A DNA stretch of 64,000 bases from contig OZ022339.1 of the NCBI GenBank assembly GCA_963989245.1, positions 27,536,048-27,600,047 of the forward strand, in the 5' to 3' direction. Position 1 is the first letter of the stretch. Every line of letters begins with the position of its first letter. Shown one piece after another: positions 10,175-20,515 of the stretch. The stretch comes from Nansenia antarctica (Eukaryota > Chordata > Actinopteri > Argentiniformes > Microstomatidae). The position numbers and the translations under genes are program-made. The notes under the pieces were generated by a model that made no database searches, was not told the DNA's origin, and saw only the letters and a program-made list of their open reading frames with translations.

Positions 10175-10897
10175 ATGAGTAGTCGCATCTATCAGCGCTC
10201 GGGCGCAACGGCGAGGATTATACCACATTTTCTTCTGTTCCTTCTATGGATTACGGATTTGTACATCAAATCACCACAGAACTTGCATCTTATGGAGAAG
10301 GAGTCAAACTTTGTTGGAAAAGGTGAGTCCCATAGCGACTTTTATCTCCACGCCGCAAAGAAATGTTTGGGCTTCGGAGCAACAACCATCCACACGACGC
10401 TGACTGCGGACCGGACGAGAAGGAACAAACCCCCGGCAGGTAGAATGGACCGAAGGACCGTGATATGGCTCTATCTACTGCTCTCGGGAGACATTCAGCT
10501 GAATCCCGGACCAGTCTCAACCAGGCAAGCTTCACGTTTAGCCAGAGAACAACTATATCTTTCCCAGGCAAATGCTACGAGCATAGACATTGACGCCATT
10601 GTCGACAAACCGGTTAATCGACCGGCAGCAGCAGACTTCCAGGATTCAGACGTGGCTAGCAAAACAATGGGTAGCTATGCTAATAACATTACCCCCCCAC
10701 CTAACTTCCACCAGCTATCCAGTGAACACAGAGGCCTCCCCCACCCGGTGACGAACCCCCCCCTCCCCCCTCCCTCCCCCACCCTCCCCCTCCCTCCCCC
10801 ACCCGACGACGACCCCCCCCCTTCTCCACCCGGAGACTCTACAACGAAACCGTTGAACAATGGGCACCCCCCCCCCATCCCCCAATCCTCAACGTGA
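10175..10897 (+). CDS. LINE copy 2 N-terminal ORF with 2A-like NPGP peptide
   Basis: The ATG at 10175 is shared with copy 1 (MSSRI); an in-frame ATG at 10145 lies inside the 5' repeats. The protein has an N-terminal hydrophobic stretch (HFLLFLLWITDLYI), then the 2A-like core GDIQLNPGP at 10487-10513, then a Pro-rich region made by C-runs (about 10740-10880). The NPGP peptide is expected to release the N-terminal product by ribosome skipping and, with the hydrophobic residues in front of it, could double as a signal sequence, as reported for some sea urchin 2A sequences. The ORF overlaps the endonuclease ORF by 38 bp. The switch sits at a run of ten C (10867-10876), so a one- or two-base slip would fuse both frames; the ancestral form was probably one ORF. 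Confidence 0.7.
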   Translation: MSSRIYQRSGATARIIPHFLLFLLWITDLYIKSPQNLHLMEKESNFVGKGESHSDFYLHAAKKCLGFGATTIHTTLTADRTRRNKPPAGRMDRRTVIWLYLLLSGDIQLNPGPVSTRQASRLAREQLYLSQANATSIDIDAIVDKPVNRPAAADFQDSDVASKTMGSYANNITPPPNFHQLSSEHRGLPHPVTNPPLPPPSPTLPLPPPPDDDPPPSPPGDSTTKPLNNGHPPPIPQSST

Positions 10898-12296
10898 CGA
10901 TGACCAGAATGGTGGTGACTATTTCCAAGTCAAGGACATAAACTCTCTATTTGGACACAGCAGCAAGGGCCTGCATATTGTTCACCTTAATGTGAACAGT
11001 CTTGTGCCTAAACTGGACCAAATCAGAGAAATGTTCCATGACAGCAAGGTTCATATTTTGAGCTTCTCTGAGACCAAGTTTGATGAATCCATCAAAGACC
11101 CAGAGATTGAAATAGTTAACTACACAGTCATCAGAAACGACAGAAACAGGTATGGGGGTGGTGTCTGCATGTACATTCACAACGATATTATCTTTAACAC
11201 CCGTGATGACCTGAATCATGACAAATTAGAATCTGTTTGGGTTGAAATTATCTTTAACAAAGCAAAACCGGTGCTGGTTGGTACTATCTACAGACCTCCC
11301 GATCAGAATGATTTCTATGATATTCTTGAGGGGTGCTTGGATGACGTTGACTGTGTGGAAAAGATTCTTATTGGAGATTTGAACACGGACATGCTCAGAA
11401 ATGAAGCATCCGTTTTCAAATCCTTCACTAGGTTTTCTGAATTACACGGTCTCCGTCAACAAATTACCAAACCCACTAGGGTGTGTATTTCTACTCAAAC
11501 CACCATAGATCTCATTCTAACATCGGATGAGTCCAAAATCTCCAAGAGTGGGGTTATTGTATGTGGGCTAAGTGATCATTACATGATCTTTTGCACTCGT
11601 AAAAAACATAAACCCAAGGCTGGCGGTCATAAAACTGTAACCACTAGATCCCTTAAATCCTATTCTAGTGAGGCCTTAAACCATAAACTGGAGAATCAAG
11701 ACTGGTTAGATGAACTAAAATGCACACAGGTTGAAGAGGCATGGCTAGGTTTCAAAACCAAATTCCTAAATATTATTGACAGTATAGCCCCCATGAGAAC
11801 CACCAGGGTTAAAACGCGATCGGAACCATGGATGAATTCGGACATTCTAAATGCTATGAAAGTCAGAGACCTAAAATGCTCTGAAGTTCAAAAATGCAAA
11901 TCAAAATTAGTGAAACACTTAAACGAAGATCACAAAACCCACTTTGAGAAAATTAAAAAACAATGCAACAAACTATGCAATCAGGTAATTACCATGACCA
12001 AATCTGCTAAGAAAGAATACCTCGATAACAAAATCGAAGAAAACTTAAACAAACCACGTGACCTTTGGAAGCTACTTAATAGCCAACTAGGTTGCAGTCA
12101 AAAACTCAAAACCAGGTCTACAAACATCAGCATAAAATCTGGTGATTCTCTCCTTACAGACAAGCTGGATGTGGCTAAGTGCTTAAACACTTTCTTTACA
12201 ACCATAGCCACTAAATTAGTTAACAATCTACCACCCCACTCAGGGCGTTATGGTGTAGAGCACATCCGTGCGTTCTACAATAAACTGGGTGTACGC

Positions 12297-13763
12297 TAGG
12301 GCTGCACGATTAATCGATTTTAAATCGAAATCGCGATTTGAAATGATGCGATTAGCTAATCGCAAAGCCTGCGATTTGCCTGCGATTTTTTTTTTTTTTT
12401 TTTTTTAAACCTTTATTTTACCAGGAAGTCACATTGAGATTAAAACCTCTTTTGGACATTTGATCAGCACTCATGGAATGCCTCTTGTCCAATCAAATTA
12501 CTTGGTCTCTTTATGACTTTGAACCCGGCGCTCTCAGAGCGAATTTACGAACGCAGGCATAGGTTGTGTCACGACAGTCAGTCCAATTATTATGAGACTT
12601 TGGGCTAACGTAACGGAGACAATTAGACACCACTTGGCTTACTGGACGTATGATAAACGTTAGTATGTTATAATTGCGACAGGTAAGTGTACAATTTCAC
12701 TATACTAACTGTACCAGCCAAGTGCATGTCGGTGCTGTTAGTCCAGCCTTAAACTTAGCTTAGCTAACTTGTAGTCTTCGAGACGGTAGCTTAGCTTAGC
12801 TACTCATGCTAACCCGGCGTTAAAGTACAGACACAGAGTTGACAGTCTCAGCAACCTGCGGGTTGGTGTTTATATAGTATAGCAGGCTTATGGATACATG
12901 GAAGTTAACTGTTCTGTTGTCAAACATGAATGTGTCCTGTATGCATAACCTCATACCATTCGTTCATACCAGCCGGCTTTAAAGACGCAGAGGTTAGCCT
13001 AGCCTAGCCTTGGGCTGAAGTATGTCACAGATTCCTAAGTCAAGGTGACGTGTGTCTGTGCTCCATAGTCAGAGACCACCATTCTATCATTCATCAGTTC
13101 GACTGTTGACCGAGTCATCTAGATGTGGTCCTTTCAGTTATAGTCACAGTGTATCCCCAAATGATCATTTTAATAGCTGGATCATCTTAGAAAGTAGCCA
13201 CCTGTCTAGATGAGATATACAATTCATATCTTTTAAGTTCTCATCCTTGCATTAGAATTAGAGCAGTTAATAGTTTGATGGTATCATGTGGTAATGCTCT
13301 CTGAAAATAGGTGATAGACAGATTCATCCAATCACCTGCCAAGTATTTTTTGAAAGTACCTGCCCTTTTCCAAACAGCTTCCAATTAAGCTTTCCTAGAT
13401 GGTTGTGTGAAACAAACCACCTGAGTCAGGTTAGTAATGCTCCATCACATGTTTTAATCTGAAGCTTGATTTTAAAGCAACCCAACTTTAAAGCAACCCA
13501 ATGTAAGTTTAGTTCTTTCACTCGTAGCTCGGGCTGTGGGGGTGCTAGAGGAGGGAGCCTCTAAGTCCCCTGAAGACGTACAAACAAACTGCACGTTGAT
13601 ACGACCTTCCTAGCCGGAGATATGGCCACACTTTACAAAAACTCCCATTTTTTTTTTTTTTTTTTTTTGCTATTTAAAAAATAAATAATCGCAAATTAAT
13701 CGCAATCGCGATATCTGTCCAAATAATCGCAATTCGATTTTCCCCCCAAATCGTGCAGCCCTA
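12297..13763. mobile_element. hAT-type non-autonomous element in LINE copy 2
   Basis: Terminal inverted repeats TAGGGCTGCACGATT at both ends and perfect 8-bp target duplications GTGTACGC at 12289-12296 and 13764-13771. Subterminal AATCGCAATCG repeats are typical of hAT binding arrays. No transposase is encoded. It contains a T-run near 12388, a fragment of another MITE (12438-12553) and mostly unassigned AT-rich DNA. Confidence 0.93.
12438..12553. mobile_element. MITE fragment (ACGAACGCAG family)
   Basis: Shares the block CTTGTCCAATCAAATTACTT and the end GAGCGAATTTACGAACGCAG with the complete copy at 26425-26566. The left terminus is missing. Nested inside the hAT element. Confidence 0.7.
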
Positions 13764-15759
13764 GTGTACGCAATGATGATTTTAAACTCTCCATGGTGTC
13801 AAACGATGAGGTGTTTAAAAAGCTAGGCGCTCTACACTCAGAAAAGGCCACGGGCCATGACAATATTCCAGCCAGATTTCTAAAAGACTCAGCTGCCTCC
13901 ATTACCCCAATCATCACCCACATAATAAACCTCTCCATCAAACAGGGACACGTCCCCCTTGACTTTAAAATAGCAAGGGTAACCCCACTGTATAAAAAAG
14001 GAAGCAAATTAGACCCAGGCAACTACCGACCTGTTTCTATTCTTAATTCCATCTCGAAACTTATGGAAAAAATAGTTTATGAACAGGTCGATAGGTACCT
14101 TACCGAAAAAAAGCTGATGTATGAATTTCAATCAGGATTCAGAACATCCCATTCCACTGACACATGCCTTCTCTATTTGAACGACCACATCAACCATGAG
14201 GTGGACTCGGGCAAGTACTGCGGCATGGTCATGCTGGACCTCCAGAAGGCCTTCGACACAGTAGATCACCACATATTGTTAGATAAACTGAAAGCAATTG
14301 GGTTCGATAGAACATCGGTGAGCTGGATGCAATCCTACTTAGAGGGGAGGGAACAGGTGGTTAGTGTGAACGGAACACTGTCCCCCCCCCTCCCAGTGAC
14401 CTGCGGCGTTCCACAAGGAAGCATATTGGGACCTTTACTGTTCCTAATATATGTGAATGACATGTCATCAGCATGTAATTGCAATTTGTTCCTGTTCGCG
14501 GATGACTCGGCTCTGCTGGTCTCTGACAGGGACATATTGCAGGTGGAAAAAGCGCTAAGCACTGAACTGAGTAGAATCTGCATCTGGCTAGCTGACAATA
14601 AACTATCAATACACCTAGGTAAAACTGAAACCATCCTATACGGATCCCCATCTAAACTCAGAAAGGCTGAAAATTTTAAAATAAAAGTGGGTAACATTAA
14701 TATCACAAGAAAAGAGGATATTACATACCTGGGCTCCATCTTAGAGGCAAATCTTTCCGGAGATAAAATGGCAGCAAAAGTAATCAAAAAAGTGAACCAT
14801 AAAACTAGATTCTTGTACAGGATATCCTCACTTGTCAGTAAAAACACACTGAGGACCCTATCAGGAGCTCTCATTCAATGTCACTTCGACTATGCCGTAA
14901 CATCATGGTACTATAGAACCACAAAGGCCCATAAAACAAGACTCCAGACAGCCCAAAATAAACTGGTTAGGCTTCTGCTAGGCCTCAACCCTAGGACACA
15001 TCTAACCGCTGCTCATTTTTTGAGCCTTGATTGGCTACGAGTAGTTGACAGAGTGCAGCAGCTTGCACTGGGCCTAGTCTTCAAGATACGCTACACCACA
15101 AAGACACCCAAGTACCTGTCAACATACTTCCAAAAAGTGAACAACGTCCACACCTACAACACCAGAGGAAGCTCCACGAACCACGTTCAACCGCGTTGCA
15201 CCACAAACAAGGGTTTAAACTCGTTTGCAAACTATGCAGTAAAGATGTGGAACGCCCTTCCTATAATCTTAAAGGAGTGCAAAACACTGCCCACCTTCAA
15301 AACCACTCTCAAAAAACATTTACAGGAGGCTGCAATCCGTAACTGGACCCTCTAAAACAAAAATCAGATTAAAAGACCTGAACTACCCACTGTACATACT
15401 TTGTGTTTTGTCCCCCGCCCCCACCTGTGGTGTATGTCCCCACCTGTCCTACCCGCTGTACATACCTTATGTTTTGTTGTATTGTTCTTCCCATGATGGA
15501 TGTACGTTTATCTTGTAGATAGTAATAGTTATTTGTCTGTATTATCATGTAGATAGTACTAGTTCTTTTCTTATGTCTGTCTTACATGTAACGATGAATT
15601 AAAAATCAAGGACCCCAATTGAAATAAGCCAGTGGCTTTCTTGGGTTTTTATCCTCTTAGTTTGACCTTGTATGTAATATGTACTTTCATGTACCTACTT
15701 CTGCAAACATTCTAATAAAGTTTTCAATCAATCAAAAAAAAAGCAGACTCTGATCACCC

Positions 15760-15960
15760 TAAACTTGCCAGTGAATCGATATAACCTTCATAACAACCCG
15801 GCTGGATTACTGCAACTCCTGTATGTTGGCATCGAGCAGTCTCTGCTTCGTCTGCTGCAAGCTAGTCCAAAACGTTGGACTACTCACTGCTCGACTACTC
15901 ACCAGGCACCAAGAAGCGTGACCACATAACCCCAATCCTGTTTTTTTTAAAGCACCGTTC
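15760..15960 (+). pseudogene. Decayed LINE reverse transcriptase C-terminal fragment
   Basis: Broken frames still show the LDYCNS-like, LLRLLQASPK/QNV and RHQEARPHN traces of L2-type RT thumb/C-terminal sequence, with several frameshifts. Confidence 0.5.
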
Positions 15961-16040
15961 AAGTCGACAGTCCGTCGAGGAGGTTGTTAGTGGTCCGGTT
16001 GACGTCGCAAGTAACCTGGTAGTGGACGATAGTCGTGAAC

Positions 16041-16208
16041 ATGGAACTAGAAGACAAAGTGTTGGTCCTGTTGGAGTGGATCAACAGCTTGAAATTTGAC
16101 CAACCATTTCTACAAATCAATCAGTTACAAGACGGCTTGTTGTTGCTGAGATTAATGCATAACTTGAAGGGAGTGGAGACCCCTCAGTCTTGTACCTACT
16201 TACCCTAA
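16041..16208 (+). CDS. Short ORF resembling the N-terminal HOOK/calponin-like domain of NuMA/Hook proteins
   Basis: The ATG at 16041 (AACATGG context) opens 55 codons ending in TAA at 16206-16208. The pattern VLLEWINSLKF...QINQLQDGLLLLRLMHNL matches the start of microtubule- and dynein-binding HOOK-type domains, where a WxN(S)L helix is followed by LQDGxxLxx. The family domain is over 100 residues, so this is only its first third. There is no donor site at the end; the frame runs into a stop. It is most likely a broken retrocopy or stranded first exon. A similar short motif (CACCCTAAACTTGCCAGTGA) recurs on both sides (15766, 16203). Recognition is tentative. Confidence 0.35.
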   Translation: MELEDKVLVLLEWINSLKFDQPFLQINQLQDGLLLLRLMHNLKGVETPQSCTYLP

Positions 16209-16638
16209 ACTTGCCAGTGAATTGATAACTTGCCATTTCATGTCGACTGGTAAACGGACCCTCACATTAGCAGCAGTGGTGAAAGTCTTGACCCACAACC
16301 TCTTCAGAAAAAGGTAAGAAATACATTTAATGTGGTATGGCGCCCCTTTAAGGATGCATGGTCTGTCGGTATTAGATGACGAGACGATGACGTGGCTTCT
16401 GGAGGGGTGTCCAGAAATATAGCCCGGGTGAGCCCCTCAACCAGGTCTCGGGGTGGTAAAAGGGTAGCCCCTCGGGCTACACCGAGCCTGGTGGAGTGGA
16501 GAGGAAACAACGACCCATACGCCGAAGAAGAAGAAGGAATTTGTAGAAAACCTATCCTTTACCTGACAGTCCTGATTTTATGACATTATAATTGTACTGT
16601 GACCTGGTGATGGCGACAATATTCTGGATGCTTATTTT
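16209..16638. other. Gene-free stretch
   Basis: Holds a C/G-rich patch (16390-16510) ending in CGCCGAAGAAGAAGAAGG, which resembles the 3' tail of I-clade LINEs. No gene recognised. Confidence 0.35.
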
Positions 16639-17963
16639 TAGGGATGCACGATATTATCGGCACCGATATTTATCGGCCCGATAATGGGAAATTAATGTTT
16701 ATCGGTTTTTAGCGGTTTTATAACATTTTAGCCGATATAGAGCCGATAATATGAAGCCGGAAATATTTCTGCTTCCGGTTTCCGCGCTCATGCTGCTGCG
16801 CCTGCGTACAGACAAGAGCGAAACATGAGAGCTTCCCCGGTGTGTCTGACATTCTGCAGAGATTCTGAGGCAGATATATATATAATAGTGCGTTTGCAAT
16901 TTGCAACACATGTTCGACAAAAGTTCGGAGAGGAGGGCAAAGGTCTACGAGTTACAACACAACGACACATCTTGTAGCGGGTAGATAGTAATATCCCTCC
17001 CCTGGCCCCTCTGTTTTCCCTTGATAGCTGACAAGCTAACGGGTGAAGTAGCGAGGCCTGCTAGCAGCTAGCCTACAACCCCTAGCCAGCAATGGCTAAC
17101 GTTGAGGCTAGCGGACCTAGCACAGCCGAGACGTCAATGGCTAGCTGGGACACCCACTCTAAGTGCGCAGCGTGTCTAGCGGACCTAGCACAGCTAGCGG
17201 ACCTAGCACAGCCGAGATGTCAATGGCTAGCTGGGACACCCACTCTAAGTGCGCAGCGTGTCTGGGATTAATCCACGCCCAGGCCGCTGTTATCTCTACC
17301 GATGAGTGTATCCACTGTGCAGTGTTCCCCAAGAAACTTCTCCGCTGACGGCTAAGTCGCATGGCTAGCCTGTCGGGAGAAGATCCGCTTCTGTGTAAGG
17401 CAGCCGAAACGCTGCCATCACAGTCTAACGCGGACATGTCTCCAGGTTTACCGACACCATGCTGGGCGGACTTAGTGCCACATAGCCCTGACATCGGTTT
17501 CCCGGTACTGGGTGACAAGGGAATTGACAGCTTTACCGCTGCTCGCTATGACCCTAGGAGAGACTCGGACAATGATGAGGGAGGGTCGCACAACGCATTT
17601 AATTACTCTTAGGTGAGCCTTTTTTGTTTTCATAAAAGGAGGCCAGATCTTGGCTAAAAAAAGCATTGTGCACTGTCTATAACAGATTCTGTTTGTTAGA
17701 GGAAATAATAAATGAACATTTGAAGAGTCAGAAGTGTTCTCTTTGTTGTGTTAACAATAGTGATGTAAGTTAGATTTGGTGAGATCACTATGGAATATTA
17801 AATCATCAATCTTTGCTCACTACATAGCCTTTCTTACCTTCAGGTGTGCATGAAATACAGGTTATCAACTGTGAAATTATATCTGTTCTCATATCGGTTA
17901 TCGGCCACGAGAAGCGGGTAAACATCGGTATCGGTATGAAAAAATGCATATCGTGCATCCCTA
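16639..17963 (+). mobile_element. hAT-type non-autonomous element (TAGGGATGCACGATAT family), copy 1
   Basis: Inverted terminal repeats TAGGGATGCACGATAT at both ends and perfect 8-bp duplications CTTATTTT at 16631-16638 and 17964-17971. The left end carries a decayed BED-finger start like the intact one in copy 2 (29290); the right 260 bp match copy 2 at about 37640-37901. The middle carries an unrelated Cys-motif ORF (17092-17612). Confidence 0.93.
17092..17612 (+). pseudogene. Cys-motif ORF remnant, DIRS-ORF1/LAP2alpha-like, carried inside a hAT
   Basis: The start MASWDTHSKCAACLGLIHAQ, then CIHCAVFPKKLLR, gives a CxxC...CxxC arrangement followed by a basic run, which resembles the N-terminus of DIRS-element ORF1 and LAP2alpha-like proteins in fish. 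An imperfect 86-bp duplication (units at about 17110 and 17196) breaks the frame at the start. A TGA at 17346-17348 interrupts it, and the same frame then continues to 17612 (LSGEDPLLCKAAE...GIDSFTAARYDPRRDSDNDE). The acidic, Ser-rich tail suits a gag-like or scaffold protein. It has no relation to hAT transposases, so it looks captured. Family call is from pattern memory. Confidence 0.4.
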
Positions 17964-18089
17964 CTTATTTTATTTTATTTATGGTGGTGAAAAGAAAATA
18001 ATAAAAATGGTGTAAATTGATTTGCTACTGTTTGTATATTTGAATATCTGAAAATAAAGTTTAGCCACCCCGTCCTATGAGCAAAAACC
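17964..18089. other. AT-rich spacer
   Basis: Target duplication of the preceding hAT then TATTTT-rich DNA. Nothing recognised. Confidence 0.5.
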
Positions 18090-18400
18090 AAAGGTGATCG
18101 AGCATTCCAAACTGTAGCGCCCAAACTCTGGAATGCTCTTCCCTTGGAACTTAGATCGGCGGTCTCGGTCGAAGCATTAAAAAAAACAGCTCAAGACTGT
18201 CCTGTTCAGACAAGGCGTTTGGCTAACCCCAAAAGCCTCCTGTCTTTTTGTGTCTTGTTATTATTTTCACTTGTTTACCTATTTCTTTTAACCTGCTATT
18301 ACTTTTGTTCTTTAATTATGTTTGTATAGCCTATGTAAAGCACTTTGTGACCGCTGGTCTGTGATCGGTGCTATAGAAATAAACTTTACTTACTTACACA
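18090..18400 (+). mobile_element. LINE (L2-like) 3' end with pol C-terminus
   Basis: Encodes APKLWNALPLELRSAVS, the conserved end of L2-type pol, then a 3' UTR with AAAGCACTTTGTGACC and GGTGCTATAGAAATAAACTT and a TTAC tail. Confidence 0.75.
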
Positions 18401-18493
18401 AGTTGTTGCCACACAAGTTGTAGCTACCCGTCCTATGAGCAGACTCTGATCACCCTGAACTGGCCAATAAAATGAAACGTGCCCTTTCAATGC

Positions 18494-18497
<4 letters not shown>

Positions 18498-18523
<26 letters not shown>
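18498..18523. repeat. poly-C / (CA)n microsatellite
   Basis: About 17 C followed by CA dinucleotides. Confidence 0.9.
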
Positions 18524-18524
<1 letters not shown>

Positions 18525-18587
18525 CTGATGCCCAAGCATGAGCTTGGTCACATCACATCCTGAACTGTGAGCACAGAAGACTCTGAT

Positions 18588-18713
18588 AGGGCTTTCATCT
18601 GGCGAACGAGCCCGCGTCCATACCAGTGTATCGTTCACCAGACAGCGCCAACGTTCGGAGGTTTCCGAATGCGAACGCGAACCGGCACGGTTCTTTGCCG
18701 GTGTGAAAGCCCT
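18588..18713. mobile_element. Small MITE, about 126 bp
   Basis: Inverted ends AGGGCTTTCA(T/C) with related subterminal GGCGAACG/TTTGCCGG blocks. Noncoding. Confidence 0.6.
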
Positions 18714-18999
18714 ATGACAGTGCTGAGGTGCAGAGCAAACATGGCACCTGGACAAACACCGAATGTGAAGAGGATGGGGATAGAGAGAGAGAGAGAGATA
18801 GATGATACGGCTTCTCCTTTCGCGTGCGGCGTGTCCATGGAACGGGCAGGCGATAAGAGGTTGAATTTGAGCAGCCTACAGAGACGAGGCCACAGCTAGA
18901 GGAAGAGGAAAGCATGACCAGCACTCTTTACAGCAGAGTCTCATCTGATCCCTCTTTTGCAGTTTCAAGCTCTGAGAGACATACAGTGCAAGTCTGTGA
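18714..18999. other. Unassigned stretch
   Basis: (GA)n run near 18782 and otherwise unique-looking DNA. No gene that I can support. Confidence 0.4.
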
Positions 19000-19310
19000 T
19001 TTGTTCTTGCAATTGAGTTGACCCTCCCTTTTGCCCATTGCTGACCCCTCCCTGTCCCTAGCTCTTTAGCTGTCTAGTTTTAGGTTTTATAGTTTTAGTT
19101 TAGTTTTAGATTATCTTAGACTGTTTTAGACTAGTTTTAGTTTTAGACTATGTAGTTTTAGTTTAGTTATAGACTATGTAGGCCAGGTTTTGTATTGTAT
19201 TTGTTTGTGGTGGATGTTGTTGTTGTATGCCTGTGAACAGGTCACACTTGAAAATGAGCCCTTGGGGCTCAGTGTTTTTAGCTGTATAAATAAAGGTTAA
19301 AAACATCCCC
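19000..19310 (+). mobile_element. LINE 3' end remnant
   Basis: TAGTTTTAG-rich 3' UTR then CTTGAAAATGAGCCCTTGGG and TATAAATAAAGGTTAAAAAC, a common tail type of fish LINEs. Confidence 0.55.
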
Positions 19311-19381
19311 TTCTGTGAACAGTCAGAATAAAATACTTGCTTTGCAAGTAGCTTTGGAGAGACATTGAACTCCCTTCAATT

Positions 19382-19470
19382 TGGCAGCGAGATGAAAGAC
19401 TGCATGACCTCCTAAATACCCCCAAAACTAAATGCATGGTCTTCAACCGGACCCTACCCCAAAATGTCTT
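19382..19470 (+). pseudogene. LINE reverse transcriptase scrap
   Basis: Reads LLNTPKTKCMVFNRT, the block after the catalytic site in L2/CR1-type RTs. Under 100 bp, no other part left. Confidence 0.5.
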
Positions 19471-19632
19471 ACCTGTATCTGTATCTTACCTGTATCTGGG
19501 GGGGGGGGGATTGTTCGATTTTTGTAGGTTTTTAAATAGTCTAAAACAGCGGGGTTAATTGGTGGGATCTGAGGCTGGGGGAAGTTAGCTGTTGGGTTGG
19601 TCAAAGGAAGTCTGGTCATACCTGTTAATCAA

Positions 19633-20115
19633 AGCGCCCTAATCATGTGTGCCTAGTGAGAGGGTGACATCATGTGTGCCTAGTGAGAGGGTGAAATCAT
19701 GTGTGCCTAGTGAGAGGGTGACATCATGTGTGCCTAGTGAGAGGGTGAAATCATGTGTGCCTAGTGAGAGGGTGAAATCATGCGTGCCTAGTGAGAGGGT
19801 GAAATCATGTGTGCCTAGTGAGAGGGTGACATCATGTGTGCCTAGTGAGAGGGTGACATCATGTGTGCCTAGTGAGAGGGTGAAATCATGTGTGCCTAGT
19901 GAGAGGGTGAAATCATGTGTGCCTAGTGAGAGGGTGAAATCATGTGTGCCTAGTGAGAGGGTGAAATCATGTGTGCCTAGTGAGAGGGTGAAATCATGTG
20001 TGCCTAGTGAGAGGGTGAAATCATGTGTGCCTAGTGAGAGGGTGACATCATGTGTGCCTAGTGAGAGGGTGAAATCATGTGTGCCTAGTGAGAGGGTGAC
20101 ATCATGTGTGCCTAT
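19633..20115. repeat. 27-bp minisatellite, about 18 copies
   Basis: Unit contains GTGTGCCTAGTGAGAGGGTG. Units differ mainly at one A/C position (GAAATC/GACATC). The length is a multiple of three, so open frames run through it on both strands (for example SLGTHDFTL repeats); these are artefacts. Confidence 0.95.
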
Positions 20116-20515
20116 TATTATAGGGTGAAAATTATTGATAATTTGATTAAACACAGGTGTGCTCAATCCTCAATTAAGGGTGGAGGGAGGATAAAAGCCT
20201 GGGAGAGACAGCGATGGTGCCAGTGGGCCAGACTACAACTTGATGCTTGTTTTGTGTTGGTTTAGTTAGTACAGCTGTAGTTTTGTATTGTGTAGCTTTG
20301 TAGGTTGTGTTTGTTAATCTTATGTTTGTGTCACTTTAGTCTTATTTGTATTTGAGGTCTGGTAGTTGTCTACCACTTGGCCAGTTAGATAGTTTATTCT
20401 TTATTATTAATATTATAGATTAATTAGCTCTTTGTTTTATAGAGTAGTTCTAAGTTCGAGAGTTTCACGGAAACCAGTTTTTGTTATATTCTACAATAAA
20501 TCTTATTTATAGAGC
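20116..20515 (+). other. Unassigned stretch, possibly LTR-derived
   Basis: A GGATAAAAGCC box at 20189 is followed 300 bp later by ACAATAAATC (20494), the spacing of an LTR promoter and poly(A) signal. The ends are not clear and I cannot confirm an LTR. Confidence 0.25.

Larger units (their letters stand above)
10860..15355 (+). pseudogene. LINE copy 2 endonuclease/reverse transcriptase, interrupted by a hAT insertion
   Basis: Two segments, 10860-12296 and 13772-15355, lie in the same frame once the hAT element and one copy of its 8-bp duplication are disregarded, about 1006 codons in all. The first holds a full AP-like endonuclease, which nicks target DNA: LNVNS (Asn), SETKFD (Glu), GTIYRPP, GDLNTD and GLSDHY (the Asp-His pair). 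The second holds the reverse transcriptase: LDLQKAFDTVDHH, GVPQGSILGP and FADD at 14495-14506, then the thumb and the C-terminal block KMWNALP. Apart from the insertion I see no stop or frameshift in either part. The hAT supplies an immediate TAG at 12297-12299. Its parent was probably functional recently. Confidence 0.85.
10061..15738 (+). mobile_element. LINE (APE-type, L2/CR1-like superclade) copy 2, near full length, split by a hAT
   Basis: Contains a 5' tandem repeat, an ORF with a 2A-like peptide, a complete endonuclease-RT ORF interrupted only by a hAT element with perfect 8-bp duplications, and a 3' UTR ending AATAAAG...TCAATCAATC and an A run at 15738. The 5' 130 codons are closely similar to copy 1 (4501-8870), but the pol differs throughout. 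The 5' border is uncertain by up to about 100 bp. Confidence 0.85.

Noticed and set aside
19649..20128. Open frames of 159 and 175 codons on both strands with perfect 9-residue repeats
   Set aside because: They arise because the minisatellite unit is 27 bp, a multiple of three; no start context or domain.
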